Source of the DNA: Nitrospira sp.
GTDB taxonomy: Bacteria; Nitrospirota; Nitrospiria; Nitrospirales; Nitrospiraceae
Direction of reading: 5' to 3'
NCBI GenBank assembly: GCA_029194725.1
Contig: JARFXQ010000004.1
Span: 124,001 to 188,000, forward strand
DNA length: 64,000 nucleotides
Shown: piece by piece, positions 42,902-52,676 of the stretch
Layout of the letters: the number at the start of each line of letters is the position of its first letter
Numbering within the stretch: the stretch's first letter is position 1
Made by a program: the position numbers and the translations under genes
Notes under the pieces: generated by a model
Databases searched by the model: none
What the model was told of the DNA's origin: nothing
The model's input: the letters and a program-made list of their open reading frames with translations, nothing else

Positions 42902-43438
42902 ATGTCCCGCATTGGAAAAAAACCGATTGCAATTCCGGGTGGAGTGGAAGTGAAGGTTGCCGAATCAACCGTGTCCGTCAAAGGCCCATTAGGCAAGCTG
43001 GATTGGTCGCTCGTGCAAGGAGTAGACGTTGCCGTTAATAACGGCCAAGTCGTTGTTGGACGTTCGAGTGACGACCGTAAACTGAGGGCGTTACACGGGC
43101 TGACGCGTGCGGAATTGAGCAACATGATCCACGGGGTAACCAAAGGGTACGAACGTTCGCTTGAAATCACAGGGGTGGGCTACAAGACTCAAATGCAAGG
43201 CCGAACATTAAGTTTCAATGTGGGCTATATCAATCCAGTGATCTATGAGGTACCGACGGGGATCGATGTGAAAGTGGACAAGCAGACACTCATCAACATC
43301 AAGGGAGTTGATAAGCGTTTGGTGGGTCAGGTGGCGGCTGATCTGCGAGCCATTAAACCGCCGGATGTCTATAAGCAAAAAGGTGTTCGCTATGCGGGCG
43401 AGACATTGCGCAAAAAAGAAGGCAAGACTGGGAAATAG
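42902..43438 (+). CDS. rplF: 50S ribosomal protein L6
   Basis: 178 residues; two similar domains near the factor-binding site. SRIGKKPIAIPGGVEVKVAE, ITGVGYKTQMQGRTLSFNVG and the C-terminal RAIKPPDVYKQKGVRYAGE are conserved. Confidence 0.96.
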   Translation: MSRIGKKPIAIPGGVEVKVAESTVSVKGPLGKLDWSLVQGVDVAVNNGQVVVGRSSDDRKLRALHGLTRAELSNMIHGVTKGYERSLEITGVGYKTQMQGRTLSFNVGYINPVIYEVPTGIDVKVDKQTLINIKGVDKRLVGQVAADLRAIKPPDVYKQKGVRYAGETLRKKEGKTGK

Positions 43439-43447
43439 GAACTGGCC

Positions 43448-43813
43448 ATGAATGCTGCAGACAAAGTTCGACAGCTCGATCGACGACACCGACGAGTGAG
43501 ACGTGTGATTATGGGAACGGCAGAACGGCCCCGGTTGAACGTATTTAGGAGTACGGCCCATATTTATGCTCAAATTATCGATGACATTCGCGGCGCAACC
43601 CTCGCGGCTGCGTCATCGCTCGATAAATCATTACGTAAGTCCCTCAAGTCGACCGGTGGAATCGAGGCGGCCAAGGCGGTGGGGAAATTGATTGCCGATC
43701 GTGCCAAGGCCGTCCAGGTAAGCACCGTGGTTTTTGATCGAGGAGGCCGTATGTACCACGGCCGAATCAAGGCGCTAGCAGATGCGTCGCGTGAAGCGGG
43801 CTTGCAATTCTAG
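43448..43813 (+). CDS. rplR: 50S ribosomal protein L18
   Basis: 121 residues; carries 5S rRNA with L5. [40 protein letters not shown] and [20 protein letters not shown] are typical. Confidence 0.96.
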   Translation: MNAADKVRQLDRRHRRVRRVIMGTAERPRLNVFRSTAHIYAQIIDDIRGATLAAASSLDKSLRKSLKSTGGIEAAKAVGKLIADRAKAVQVSTVVFDRGGRMYHGRIKALADASREAGLQF

Positions 43814-43897
43814 ATCGAGCTGGAGGCGAGGCGAACAGAGGAAGCGTGTGGCCTGTGCGCCGAACGATAACTGAAATTCCGACTGAGGGGTAAGAGC

Positions 43898-44407
43898 GTG
43901 CGAGTCAATCCCGATGAGTTGAGCTTGAAGGATAAAGTCGTCTTTATCAATCGCGTCGCAAAAGTTGTGAAAGGTGGAAAGCGTTTCAACTTCTGCGCGC
44001 TCGTTGTGGTCGGTGATGGTCATGGGTGGGTTGGGATAGGTAAAGGGAAAGCCGCTGAAGTCCCAGTTGCGATTTCAAAGGCCGTCGAACAAGCCAAGAA
44101 ACACCTCGTTCGCGTCGCGCTGAAAGGCGGAACTATCCCACATGAAGTGCATGGTCTGTTTGGGGGAGAGCATGTGTTGCTTAAGCCGGCCGTCGACGGT
44201 ACCGGAATCATTGCGGGGGGCGCGGTTCGTGCCGTCGTCGAGTTAGTCGGTGCGCATAACGTTATCGCAAAGACGTTGGGCCGCGGAAACCCCTTCAATG
44301 CGGTTCGTGCGACGCTAGATGGGCTTACCCAATTGAGAAATTTGGATGACGTTCTTCGCTTCCGTCGGCAAACAGTTGTGGAAGGACGAGAAAGGGCTAC
44401 GGTTTGA
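43898..44407 (+). CDS. rpsE: 30S ribosomal protein S5
   Basis: 169 residues from GTG, preceded by GAGGGGTAAGAG. DsRBD-like N-terminal domain ([20 protein letters not shown]) and [20 protein letters not shown]. Affects decoding accuracy and mRNA unwinding. The stop overlaps the rpmD start. Confidence 0.96.
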   Translation: MRVNPDELSLKDKVVFINRVAKVVKGGKRFNFCALVVVGDGHGWVGIGKGKAAEVPVAISKAVEQAKKHLVRVALKGGTIPHEVHGLFGGEHVLLKPAVDGTGIIAGGAVRAVVELVGAHNVIAKTLGRGNPFNAVRATLDGLTQLRNLDDVLRFRRQTVVEGRERATV

Positions 44408-44625
44408 TGGGCTCCGCAAAGACTTCAACGGCTTCCAAAGATGATGTTCAGACTGTACGCGTGACATTGCGACGTAGCCCCATCGGAACGCCTGAACGGC
44501 ATCGCCTTGTCTTGCGCAGTCTGGGTCTTCGACGTATCAGACAGACGGTTGTCCACCCTGACTCGCCTCAGGTGCGAGGAATGATCCGTAAAGTCGGTTA
44601 TCTTCTTGAGATTGGAACGCCATGA
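44407..44625 (+). CDS. rpmD: 50S ribosomal protein L30
   Basis: 72 residues; the L30 core VRVTLRRSPIGTPERHRLVL, LGLRRIRQTVVHPDSPQVRG and MIRKVGYLLEI follows an N-terminal extension of about 14 residues ([14 protein letters not shown]). ATG shares TGATG with the rpsE stop. Confidence 0.94.
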   Translation: MGSAKTSTASKDDVQTVRVTLRRSPIGTPERHRLVLRSLGLRRIRQTVVHPDSPQVRGMIRKVGYLLEIGTP

Positions 44626-45071
44626 ACCTCCATGATTTGACTCCTGCACGAGGAGCAAAGAAGCGACGGAAACGCATAGGACGTGGACCTGGGTCAGGTC
44701 ACGGGAAGACCGCCACGAAAGGGCATAAAGGATTGTTGGCTCGATCAGGGGGCGGTAAACGTCCGGGTTTTGAAGGTGGGCAGATGCCGTTGGTACGTCG
44801 GCTGCCGAAGTTCGGTTTTACCAACCCGGCACGGACGGAATATGCTGTCGTCAACATTAAGAGTTTTGAACGGTGGGTCGGAGACGAGACGGTCACGCCA
44901 CAAGGCATGGTTGATGCCGGACTAGTGAAGCGAAAAAAGCTGCCAATTAAAATTCTTGGGAATGGCGAGTTGAAGAGATCGCTCGTTGTTCAGGCACATA
45001 AGTTCAGTAAATCGGCTGAAGCCAAGATCCAAGCGGCCGGAGGGCGAGTCGAGGTCATCGGCGGTGCTTGA
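44622..45071 (+). CDS. rplO: 50S ribosomal protein L15
   Basis: 149 residues; late 50S assembly protein. MNLHDLTPARGAKKRRKRIG, the glycine-rich GPGSGHGKTATKGHKG and GGQMPLVRRLPKFGFTNPAR are conserved. Start overlaps rpmD (ATGA) and the end overlaps secY by 8 bases. Confidence 0.96.
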   Translation: MNLHDLTPARGAKKRRKRIGRGPGSGHGKTATKGHKGLLARSGGGKRPGFEGGQMPLVRRLPKFGFTNPARTEYAVVNIKSFERWVGDETVTPQGMVDAGLVKRKKLPIKILGNGELKRSLVVQAHKFSKSAEAKIQAAGGRVEVIGGA

Positions 45072-46383
45072 GCGGCTCCTGACCAGTTTTCAGAATATCT
45101 TCAAGATCCCCGAGCTGCGTACTCGTGTTCTCTTCACGCTCGGCATGCTTGTGGTGTATCGGATCGGGTCTCACATCCCGACCCCTGGTATCAATGGTGA
45201 AGCCCTTTCCGAGTTTTTGCAAAAACAGGGGGGGGCCTTGTTGGGGTTCCTCGATATTTTTTCAGGCGGTTCACTATCTCGCCTGACGATCTTTGCCCTG
45301 GGCATTATGCCCTACATCAGCGCATCGATCATTCTTCAATTGTTGACAGTCGTCATCCCGCATTTGACCAAATTGGCGAAGGAGGGCGAACGAGGACGGA
45401 AGAAGATTATTCAATATACCAGGTTCGGGACGATCGGTATTGCTCTGATTCAGGGGTTTGGTATTGCGGTTGGATTGGAACAAATGAATCAGGGCGCGTT
45501 CGTGCTCAATGCGGGATGGGGATTTCGTCTCATGACGGTCATCACGTTGACGGCCGGCACGGGGTTCTTGATGTGGCTCGGTGAACAGATCACTGAGCGA
45601 GGGATCGGCAATGGAATCTCTTTGATCATTTTTGCAGGGATTGTCGCGAGGCTCCCTGCGGCCGTGGCACAGACCTACAATCTGTACGAAATCGGTCAGC
45701 TAAATGCGTTTTTATTGATCGGATTGACTCTTTTGATGATCGGCGTTGTCGCCGCCATTGTTTTTTTGGAAAGCGGGCGCCGGAAAATTCCGGTGCAGTA
45801 TGCAAAGCGGGTGATCGGTCGACGGGTCTATGGAGGACAGAGCACGCACATTCCATTGAAGATCAATACGGCCGGAGTCATTCCACCCATATTCGCGTCG
45901 TCGATCATCGCATTTCCCGCGACCATTGCGGGATTCTTTGAGACGCCATGGGTAAAATCGATCGGGGCGCAACTGGCTCCCGGATCGCTGCTCTACACCT
46001 TGATGTATGTGGGGTTGATCGTCTTCTTTTGTTTTTTCTACACCGCCGTGGTCCTTAACCCCGTCGATATGGCCGACAACATGAAAAAGTACGGAGGTTT
46101 CATTCCTGGTATTAGGCCTGGCCAGCGAACCTCCGATTATATCTACAATGTCCTCACGAAGATTACATTTGCCGGCGCCATCTATCTGGCCATTGTCTGT
46201 GTGATTCCTGAACTTCTGATTTATAAGCTGAATGTGCCCTTTTATTTTGGCGGCACCTCCCTGTTGATCGTTATTGGTGTGGGCCTGGATACGGCCCAGC
46301 AAATTGAATCCCATATGTTGATGCGGAATTACGAGGGGTTTTTGGGCAAGGGTATGGCTCCGTTGCGCGGGAGAAGCGGGTAG
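45064..46383 (+). CDS. secY: Preprotein translocase subunit SecY
   Basis: 439 residues with ten transmembrane segments, the channel of the Sec translocon. YRIGSHIPTPGING at the plug region, SGGSLSRLTIFALGIMPYIS, GIGNGISLIIFAGIVARLPA and the cytoplasmic loops RKIPVQYAKRVIGRR and MADNMKKYGGFIPGIRPG are typical. GTG 45064 is chosen (MLERLLTSFQNIFKIPEL), with GAGGT upstream inside rplO; a longer frame from 44986 is the shadow of rplO. Confidence 0.97.
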   Translation: MLERLLTSFQNIFKIPELRTRVLFTLGMLVVYRIGSHIPTPGINGEALSEFLQKQGGALLGFLDIFSGGSLSRLTIFALGIMPYISASIILQLLTVVIPHLTKLAKEGERGRKKIIQYTRFGTIGIALIQGFGIAVGLEQMNQGAFVLNAGWGFRLMTVITLTAGTGFLMWLGEQITERGIGNGISLIIFAGIVARLPAAVAQTYNLYEIGQLNAFLLIGLTLLMIGVVAAIVFLESGRRKIPVQYAKRVIGRRVYGGQSTHIPLKINTAGVIPPIFASSIIAFPATIAGFFETPWVKSIGAQLAPGSLLYTLMYVGLIVFFCFFYTAVVLNPVDMADNMKKYGGFIPGIRPGQRTSDYIYNVLTKITFAGAIYLAIVCVIPELLIYKLNVPFYFGGTSLLIVIGVGLDTAQQIESHMLMRNYEGFLGKGMAPLRGRSG

Positions 46384-46387
46384 GAAC

Positions 46388-47044
46388 ATGCGGGTTGTGT
46401 TTCTCGGTGCTCCGGGTGTTGGGAAAGGCACGCAGGCTGAAAAGGCTGCCGTTCAGTATCACATTCGCAAAATTTCGACCGGTGATTTGCTTCGAGAAGC
46501 GGTTCGGAATAAGACCCCCCTTGGCCTTGAAGCGAAAGAACATATGGATCAGGGAAGGTTGGTCCCAGATGCGGTCGTCATAGGATTGGTACGGGAAAAA
46601 CTGGCTGATTCATCACACACCAATGGGTTTATTCTCGATGGATTTCCAAGGACGGTTCATCAGGCGGAAGCCCTTGCGAAGGTACTCGCTGAACGTGGCC
46701 TTCCGCTAGATCGAGTGATCAATTTCAGGGTTTCCCGAGAAGAAATTGTAAAGCGGTTGAGCGGGCGTCGGAGCTGCCCCAAGTGCCAGGCGACCTATCA
46801 TGTGGAGTTTGCTCCATCCAAGAGTGGCAATCTCTGTGAACGGTGTGGAGCAGCGTTGGTTCAGCGAAGCGATGATCAGCCGGAAGCGATAGAAGTGCGT
46901 CTTCGTGTGTATGAAGAGCAGACAGCGCCTCTGATCAGTTTCTATGAGAAACAGCATGTATTGTCGCATCTCAATGGTGCCGAGACAGTGGAGGCGGTCT
47001 ACCAAAATCTCGTGAGAGAGCTGACGGCACACCAGACGGCATGA
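46388..47044 (+). CDS. adk: Adenylate kinase
   Basis: 218 residues; interconverts ATP and AMP with two ADP. P-loop FLGAPGVGKGTQAEKA, ISTGDLLREAV, GFILDGFPRTVHQAEAL, and a zinc-type LID with CPKCQ and CERCG pairs. Usual place between secY and map; its stop overlaps the map start. Confidence 0.97.
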   Translation: MRVVFLGAPGVGKGTQAEKAAVQYHIRKISTGDLLREAVRNKTPLGLEAKEHMDQGRLVPDAVVIGLVREKLADSSHTNGFILDGFPRTVHQAEALAKVLAERGLPLDRVINFRVSREEIVKRLSGRRSCPKCQATYHVEFAPSKSGNLCERCGAALVQRSDDQPEAIEVRLRVYEEQTAPLISFYEKQHVLSHLNGAETVEAVYQNLVRELTAHQTA

Positions 47045-47799
47045 TCATTCTGAAAACGCCCTCCGAGATTACCGTGATGGCGGAGGCGTCAAGAGTGGTA
47101 GCTGAAGCGTTGGCGATTGTGAGGAAAGCAGTCCGCCCAGGTATCAGCACGGATGAGTTGGACTATATTGCTGAGGAAGCGATCCGGGCGAGGGGGGCGG
47201 TTCCAGCGTTTAAAGGCTACCGCAACTATCCCAAGACCCTTTGTGCATCCGTGAACGAACAGGTCGTTCATGGTATCCCTTCGAAGCGAAAGCTAAAGGA
47301 GGGGGATATCATTGGCTTGGATCTCGGTGCTATTGTCGATGGGTTCTATGGGGATTCTGCCGTGACGGTAGCGGTTGGTCGGATTCCCGAAGCGACAGAA
47401 AAACTGGTTCAAGTGACGGAAGAGGCGCTCTATCTTGGGATCAAGCAGGCAGTGGTCGGCAACCGCTTGACAGACATTTCGAACGCTGTGCAGCAACATG
47501 TTGAATGCGCCGGCTTCTCGGTTGTCACCGAGTTTGTGGGGCATGGGATTGGTCGGCAACTGCATGAAGAGCCTCAGGTTCCTAACTATGGGAAGCCGAA
47601 CCAGGGGCCTCGATTGCAACCTGGTATGGTTCTGGCCATCGAACCGATGGTGAACATGGGTCAGAGTGCTGTGCGTGTTCTTGGGGATCGATGGACAGCG
47701 GTCACGGTAGATGGAAGCCTATCTGCCCACTTCGAGCATACAATTGCTGTCCAGCCCAGCGGAGAGCCTCGCATTTTAAGTCAATTGGAGAAAACCTAG
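47041..47799 (+). CDS. map: Methionine aminopeptidase, type I
   Basis: 252 residues; removes the N-terminal methionine of nascent proteins. Metal ligands lie in [18 protein letters not shown] (two Asp), [18 protein letters not shown] (His), AIEPMV (Glu) and the C-terminal HFEHTIAV region (Glu); the substrate histidine is in [12 protein letters not shown] overlaps the adk stop (ATGA). Confidence 0.97.
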   Translation: MIILKTPSEITVMAEASRVVAEALAIVRKAVRPGISTDELDYIAEEAIRARGAVPAFKGYRNYPKTLCASVNEQVVHGIPSKRKLKEGDIIGLDLGAIVDGFYGDSAVTVAVGRIPEATEKLVQVTEEALYLGIKQAVVGNRLTDISNAVQQHVECAGFSVVTEFVGHGIGRQLHEEPQVPNYGKPNQGPRLQPGMVLAIEPMVNMGQSAVRVLGDRWTAVTVDGSLSAHFEHTIAVQPSGEPRILSQLEKT

Positions 47800-47831
47800 A
47801 TTCGGTTTCTCAGGAAAGAATACAGCAGGAC

Positions 47832-48050
47832 GTGGCAAAAGAAGACATTATTGAAGTCCAGGGTTTGGTAGCGGAGACGCTTCCCAACGCCATGTTTCGA
47901 GTCAAGCTGGATAACGGCCATGTCATCCTGGCTCACATCTCTGGGAAAATGCGGATGCATTTTATCCGTATCCTTCCCGGTGATAAGGTCACGGTGGAGA
48001 TGTCACCATACGATTTGACCAGGGGCCGCATCACCTATCGCTTCAAGTAA
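47832..48050 (+). CDS. infA: Translation initiation factor IF-1
   Basis: 72-residue OB-fold factor that blocks the A site during initiation. [40 protein letters not shown] and [10 protein letters not shown] are typical. GTG 47832 gives exactly the family length; ribosome site is weak (AGCAGGA). Confidence 0.95.
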   Translation: MAKEDIIEVQGLVAETLPNAMFRVKLDNGHVILAHISGKMRMHFIRILPGDKVTVEMSPYDLTRGRITYRFK

Positions 48051-48068
48051 CGGGAGTGGTGAATTGTT

Positions 48069-48182
48069 ATGAAGGTCAAATCATCAGTGAAGCCCATATG
48101 TGCCAAGTGTAAGGTTGTCCGTCGCCGCGGGGTCGTACGGATTTTGTGCAAGAACCCGCGCCATAAGCAGCGACAAGGGTGA
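48069..48182 (+). CDS. rpmJ: 50S ribosomal protein L36
   Basis: 37 residues, too short for routine gene lists: [20 protein letters not shown] then [13 protein letters not shown]. Zinc ligands C11, C14, C27 and H32 are present (zinc-binding type). GGGAGTGG precedes the ATG; the position after infA is conserved. Confidence 0.95.
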   Translation: MKVKSSVKPICAKCKVVRRRGVVRILCKNPRHKQRQG

Positions 48183-48188
48183 AGAAAA

Positions 48189-48291
48189 GTGCCGAGCGAT
48201 GAGTGCTGAGTTCTGAGCCGGCATTACAGCCAGTCTTCATGGGGAGACATTTCATCACTTAGAACTCAACGCTCAGCAGTCAGAACCGGAG
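48189..48291. repeat. Intergenic inverted-repeat element, copy D
   Basis: TGAGTGCTGAGTTCT (48200-48214) pairs with AGAACTCAACGCTCA (48261-48275), 13 of 15 bases. Fills the gap between rpmJ and rpsM and could form a hairpin in the operon mRNA. Confidence 0.6.
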
Positions 48292-48296
48292 GGAGA

Positions 48297-48686
48297 ATGG
48301 CACGCATTGCTGGTATCGATTTGCCACGAAATAAACGGACGGATATCGGATTGACCTACATCTATGGAATTGGACGCATGTCGGCTCAGAAGATTCTCAA
48401 TGAGGCGGGGATCGATGGAGCGGTCCGTGTCAAAGACCTGAGCGAAGATAAGATCGTCAAGTTGCGCGAAATCATCGAACGTGATTACCGAGTCGAAGGA
48501 GACCTGCGCAAAGAGGTCTCGCTGAATATCAAGCGACTGATTGATACAGGGACCTATCGAGGGTTGCGTCATCGCAAAGGTCTGCCTGTCCGTGGACAAC
48601 GAACCAAGACCAATGCTCGGACACGCAAAGGACGGCGCGCAGGCGTCAGTAGCAAGCCGAGACCCACGGTGACCAAAGGGGCCTGA
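48297..48686 (+). CDS. rpsM: 30S ribosomal protein S13
   Basis: 129 residues; 30S head, contacts P-site tRNA and L5. [38 protein letters not shown] and [20 protein letters not shown] are conserved. CGGAGGGAGA precedes the ATG. Confidence 0.96.
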   Translation: MARIAGIDLPRNKRTDIGLTYIYGIGRMSAQKILNEAGIDGAVRVKDLSEDKIVKLREIIERDYRVEGDLRKEVSLNIKRLIDTGTYRGLRHRKGLPVRGQRTKTNARTRKGRRAGVSSKPRPTVTKGA

Positions 48687-48722
48687 AGCACCTAGTCTGA
48701 CGAAACAGCCGAAGGAGTTTGC

Positions 48723-49106
48723 ATGAGCGTCAAAAAAGGGAAAAAGAAAGAACGGCGCATAGTCCAAAGCGGAGTGGCACATGTTCAGGCTTCATTCAAC
48801 AATACGATCGTGACCATCACCGACATGAGCGGAAACACAGTGGTATGGGCAAGCGCAGGCAATCAAGGGTTCAAAGGATCGAGGAAGAGCACCCCCTTTG
48901 CTGCTCAGCGAGCCGGAGAGACTGCAGCGCGAAAGGCGATGGAGAGTGGGATGCGGCAAGTCGACGTGTATGTGAATGGACCAGGTTCCGGCCGCGAATC
49001 AGCAATCCGCTCACTTCAAGGAGCGGGTTTGCGGATCAATCTGATTCGCGATGTCACGCCGATTCCACATAATGGGTGTCGGCCTCCCAAGCGTCGGCGG
49101 GTGTGA
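48723..49106 (+). CDS. rpsK: 30S ribosomal protein S11
   Basis: 127 residues; platform protein near the E-site codon. [40 protein letters not shown] and the end [15 protein letters not shown] are typical. GAAGGAG lies before the ATG. Confidence 0.96.
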   Translation: MSVKKGKKKERRIVQSGVAHVQASFNNTIVTITDMSGNTVVWASAGNQGFKGSRKSTPFAAQRAGETAARKAMESGMRQVDVYVNGPGSGRESAIRSLQGAGLRINLIRDVTPIPHNGCRPPKRRRV

Positions 49107-49119
49107 CCATGCATGGATA

Positions 49120-49138
49120 CGCTCAGCGCAGCTGAGCG
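49120..49138 (+). promoter_or_regulatory. Small perfect hairpin between rpsK and rpsD
   Basis: CGCTCAGC and GCTGAGCG pair over 8 bases around a GCA loop. No T-run, so not a terminator; possibly a protein-binding or processing site. Confidence 0.4.
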
Positions 49139-49192
49139 AGCTCGCATGACCGGTTTTCAGTGAATCAGTAAGTTATTTGCGAGGAGGGAGCA

Positions 49193-49819
49193 GTGGCAAA
49201 GTATCGAGGCCCAGTCTGTCGGTTGTGTCGGCGAGAAGGTGAGAAACTTTTTCTCAAAGGCACGCGTTGTATGACGGAAAAGTGCGCGGTCGAGCGCCGG
49301 AGTTATCCGCCTGGCCAACATGGGCAGGGACGACAGCGAACTTCTGACTATAGTCTGCAGCTGCGCGAAAAACAGAAGCTGCGTCGGATCTACGGCCTTC
49401 AGGAACGCCAATTCCGAGGCGTCTTCGAACGTGCAGAACGACAGACCGGCGTCACGGGAGACGCTCTGTTGCGTTTGCTCGAATGTCGAGTGGACAATGT
49501 CGCCTATCGATTGGGATTCGGTGCATCGCGCAAGCAAGCTCGTCAAATGGTGAGTCATGGCCATTTCACGATCAACGGTAAAAAAATCACGGTGGCTGGG
49601 GCACTGGTGAAACCGGGAGACGTGATCGAAATTCGTGAACGGAGTCGGGACTTGGCCGCAATCCAGGCGGCATTGGAATCGGTTGATAGTCGAGGTATTC
49701 CTGATTGGCTTGAGCTCGACAAAGGAGCGTTCAAGGGCACCGTTCGCGCATTGCCGGCCAAGGAGCAGATCGCGTTGCCAGTCAACGAGCAGATGGTGGT
49801 GGAATTATACTCGCGATAG
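49193..49819 (+). CDS. rpsD: 30S ribosomal protein S4
   Basis: 208 residues from GTG (GAGGAGGGAGCA upstream). N-terminal zinc site: cysteines in GPVCRLCRR and RCMTEKCAVERR (C9, C12, C26, C31), the Cys-containing S4 type. S4 RNA-binding domain RLLECRVDNVAYRLGFGASR. 16S assembly initiator and, in E. coli, regulator of the alpha operon. Confidence 0.96.
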   Translation: MAKYRGPVCRLCRREGEKLFLKGTRCMTEKCAVERRSYPPGQHGQGRQRTSDYSLQLREKQKLRRIYGLQERQFRGVFERAERQTGVTGDALLRLLECRVDNVAYRLGFGASRKQARQMVSHGHFTINGKKITVAGALVKPGDVIEIRERSRDLAAIQAALESVDSRGIPDWLELDKGAFKGTVRALPAKEQIALPVNEQMVVELYSR

Positions 49820-49901
49820 TTCCCCTGTTCTGAAGTAGGTTCTTTCGAAATCGACGTTATCGGTCGATGTTCTAGTCACTCGATGGTATGGAGGGTGGGT
49901 C

Positions 49902-50903
49902 ATGATCAAAGCAATGAAAGACTTTCAGATCCCAATGCGGGTGGAAGTCGACAAGGATGCACATTCTCCCACATTTGGGCGATTCACTACAGAAGCGTTT
50001 GAACGCGGGTTTGGCACCACGATCGGTAATGCGCTCCGTCGCATTTTGTTGTCGTCGCTCACAGGAGCTGCGGTGACCACCGTAAAGATAGAAGGCGTCG
50101 TGCACGAGTTTTCGACGATTTCGGGTGTGGCGGAAGATGTCACGGCAATCATCTTGAATATCAAGGGCTTGCGCCTAGCACTCCACACGGGTAAACCGAA
50201 AACGATACGGTTGAAAAAGAAGGGGCCTGGAGAAGCAAAGGGATCAGACATTCTTCACGACAGCGACGTGACGATTCTGACCCCTGATTTGCATATCGCC
50301 ACCCTCGACAAGGATGCGACTCTGGACATTGAGCTGACGGTCAAACATGGTCGTGGTTATGTGCCAGCCGAGCGTAACAAAGAAGAGGGACTGTCGATCG
50401 GAGTGATTGCCATCGATTCCATTTTCTCTCCGATCAGGAGAGTCAATTTCCATGTCGAGAATGCGCGGGTCGGCCGTATGACCGACTACGACAAGCTGAC
50501 GATGGAGATCTGGACAGACGGCACCATCAGCCCTCGCGATGCCCTCTCCACCGGGGCCGGGATATTGCGTGAACATCTGGACATTTTCATCAATCCGGAA
50601 GAGCGCAGCGATGGAAAGAGTGAAGCAGGCTACGAGGAATCTCAGAGGGAAGTGAACAAGAATCTCACTCGTAGCGTGAACGAGTTGGAGTTGTCCGTTC
50701 GCGCGGCCAATTGTCTAAAGAATGCGAATATCAAAACGATCGCCGACCTTGTGCAAAAGTCGGAAGGTGAAATGCTTAGGACAAAGAACTTCGGGAAAAA
50801 GTCCCTCAACGAAATTAAGGAAATTCTCTCTGAAATGGGACTTTCGTTAGGAACAAAGATAGAGGCGGGGTCTCCACACAATGGAAGCCCAAAAGCTGAG
50901 TGA
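49902..50903 (+). CDS. rpoA: RNA polymerase alpha subunit
   Basis: 333 residues. N-terminal assembly domain ([40 protein letters not shown]), linker, and C-terminal domain binding UP elements and activators ([38 protein letters not shown]). ATG after GGAGGGTGGGTC. Between rpsD and rplQ as usual. Confidence 0.97.
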   Translation: MIKAMKDFQIPMRVEVDKDAHSPTFGRFTTEAFERGFGTTIGNALRRILLSSLTGAAVTTVKIEGVVHEFSTISGVAEDVTAIILNIKGLRLALHTGKPKTIRLKKKGPGEAKGSDILHDSDVTILTPDLHIATLDKDATLDIELTVKHGRGYVPAERNKEEGLSIGVIAIDSIFSPIRRVNFHVENARVGRMTDYDKLTMEIWTDGTISPRDALSTGAGILREHLDIFINPEERSDGKSEAGYEESQREVNKNLTRSVNELELSVRAANCLKNANIKTIADLVQKSEGEMLRTKNFGKKSLNEIKEILSEMGLSLGTKIEAGSPHNGSPKAE

Positions 50904-50927
50904 TGCTTTCCGATCGAGAGGACTACC

Positions 50928-51359
50928 GTGCGACATAGAAAAAAGGGGCGACAACTTGGGCGGCAGACGAAGCATCGGGGGGCATTGTTTCGGAACTTAG
51001 TGACGTCGTTGTTAGAGCAAGAGCGCATCGAGACCACTGATGCTAAGGCTAAAGAGGTACGAGGGTTTACCGATCGCATGATCACTCTTGGCAAGGAAGG
51101 TACGCTGCCGGCGCGCCGTCGAGCCTTAGCATTTCTTCGCAGTAAGGCCGTGGTGTCTAAGCTATTTAGTGATGTAGCGATACGATTCAAAGAGCGATCC
51201 GGTGGGTACACCAGGATCATCAAGACTCGTCGCCGCATTGGCGATGCGGCTGAAATGGTTGCTATCGAATTGGTATCTCGTCAGGAGCCAGCTACAAAGA
51301 AAAAGTCCGATGCTCGTACTACTCAACCTGCATCCACCGACGTCGGAACATCCTCCTAG
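50928..51359 (+). CDS. rplQ: 50S ribosomal protein L17
   Basis: 143 residues from [23 protein letters not shown] and [20 protein letters not shown] are typical; the C-terminal 20 or so residues ([20 protein letters not shown]) are a poorly conserved tail. Last gene of the super-operon, followed by a terminator. Confidence 0.95.
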   Translation: MRHRKKGRQLGRQTKHRGALFRNLVTSLLEQERIETTDAKAKEVRGFTDRMITLGKEGTLPARRRALAFLRSKAVVSKLFSDVAIRFKERSGGYTRIIKTRRRIGDAAEMVAIELVSRQEPATKKKSDARTTQPASTDVGTSS

Positions 51360-51393
51360 TTTTTGGTCACGATTATTCTCCTGCCGATATCGA

Positions 51394-51427
51394 GACTCCT
51401 ATGTGTCAACACATGGGAGTCTTTTTA
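51394..51427 (+). terminator. Intrinsic terminator after rplQ
   Basis: Stem GACTCCTATGTGT / ACACATGGGAGTC with a tiny loop, directly followed by TTTTTATTT. Confidence 0.9.
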
Positions 51428-51523
51428 TTTCCAGTTCCCTGGAGGACGTTTACTTGGCAGACCGTGCATGCTACGATCGTGCCAGGTGCCGCCTTGCACC
51501 TACTACAGGGGAACTTCTAACGC

Positions 51524-52096
51524 ATGTGGGAGCGTGTAGCGAGACGGGCTCTTCTTGCCTTGAGTGTGCTGTTAGCCACATTTCTCGGCTATCTTCTCTT
51601 CAGAAACGCAGATTCAGTGCCAAGTAGCCAGCCGATCGCTCCAGAGTCGATTGAACAAGCGGACGCAAAAATCATGGAGTTCACCTTTACGCAATCACAA
51701 GGTGATGTCGTTCAGTGGCAAGTGCAGGCTAAACAAGCCCGATTATTCGAGCAAGATAAGCGTGCCGTTCTGCGTGACGTTGCCCTCACCTTTTATGGTG
51801 CAGGAGGAGACGAGGTAACTGTGTATGGGGAGGAGGGAACGCTAGATACTGCGACCAAAAATTTTAAGTTGGCAAATCGCCAAACGCCCATTGTCGTGGA
51901 GACGACCAGCGGCTATACGATTTATACCAACCACATAATATGGATTGACCAGGTGCGCGAAATCCGGACACAAGATCCTGTGCGGGTGGTAGGACATGGG
52001 CTCGAAGTGAGGGGACAAGGACTGCTTGGGCGGCTGGAATCCGAAGAATTTGAGATTCTACACGATGTGCATGTGGATCTGGCTCCTTCTTCTTAG
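51524..52096 (+). CDS. lptC: LPS export protein LptC
   Basis: 190 residues: one N-terminal transmembrane helix (ALLALSVLLATFLGYLLF, about 9-26) and a periplasmic beta-jellyroll (MEFTFTQSQGDVVQWQVQAK, ARLFEQDKRAVLRDVALTFY, EGTLDTATKNFKLANRQ). LptC links the LptBFG transporter to LptA in moving lipopolysaccharide across the periplasm. The identity rests on fold-like pattern plus the lptC-lptA-lptB-rpoN order. lptA overlaps its 3' end. Confidence 0.85.
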   Translation: MWERVARRALLALSVLLATFLGYLLFRNADSVPSSQPIAPESIEQADAKIMEFTFTQSQGDVVQWQVQAKQARLFEQDKRAVLRDVALTFYGAGGDEVTVYGEEGTLDTATKNFKLANRQTPIVVETTSGYTIYTNHIIWIDQVREIRTQDPVRVVGHGLEVRGQGLLGRLESEEFEILHDVHVDLAPSS

Positions 52097-52676
52097 CGGC
52101 TTCCTCGTCGGGTCCACGTCGGCAGCTCCCTCAACGGAATCTCTAGGCCTAAAGAGGAGCATGGAGGCTCCTGGCGTCCCAACCACCATCACATCAAAGA
52201 AAATGACGGTACGAAACCAAGACAGCCAAGCTATTTTCGAGGAAACAGTTGTCCTGACCAGAGGACTTCTGGTCGTCCATTCCGATAAGATGGTTGTGCT
52301 ATTCACTCCCCGTAACCGCGCCTCTGCGCAGCTGTCCGAAGGAAGGACGCATCATCCTGAATCCATTCGGAATTCCACGGCTCCCAAGGCGCAGAACACA
52401 ACCTCAACGATGTCGAATCGCTCCGTGAGTCGTGTCGAGGCGACCGGGGACGCCCATCGTGTCAGGATCCAATACGAGAACGGCAACGCGACTTGCCAAA
52501 AAGCCGTGTATTTCGTTGATGGAGAGAAAATTGTGTTGACCGGTGATCCTGTGGCTTGGGAAAAGGGTACGCGTGTCAGCGGCAAGCAGATTACGATTTT
52601 CTTGGCAGAAGAGCGGAGCGTAGTGGAGGGGGGCTCACATGTCCGCATCGAAGGTGAGGGATCCAACCAGCCATGA
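52065..52676 (+). CDS. lptA: LPS transport protein LptA (OstA-like)
   Basis: 203 residues with a signal peptide (MCMWIWLLLLSGFLVGSTSA) and an OstA-like periplasmic domain: TITSKKMTVRNQDSQAIFEE, LVVHSDKMVVLF, then after a low-complexity Ser/Thr insert SRVEATGDAHRVRI and ADGEK-like YFVDGEKIVLTGDPVAW. It should bridge LptC to the outer-membrane LptD. Overlaps lptC by about 30 bases; ATG 52071 is an alternative start. The stop overlaps the lptB start. Confidence 0.85.
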   Translation: MCMWIWLLLLSGFLVGSTSAAPSTESLGLKRSMEAPGVPTTITSKKMTVRNQDSQAIFEETVVLTRGLLVVHSDKMVVLFTPRNRASAQLSEGRTHHPESIRNSTAPKAQNTTSTMSNRSVSRVEATGDAHRVRIQYENGNATCQKAVYFVDGEKIVLTGDPVAWEKGTRVSGKQITIFLAEERSVVEGGSHVRIEGEGSNQP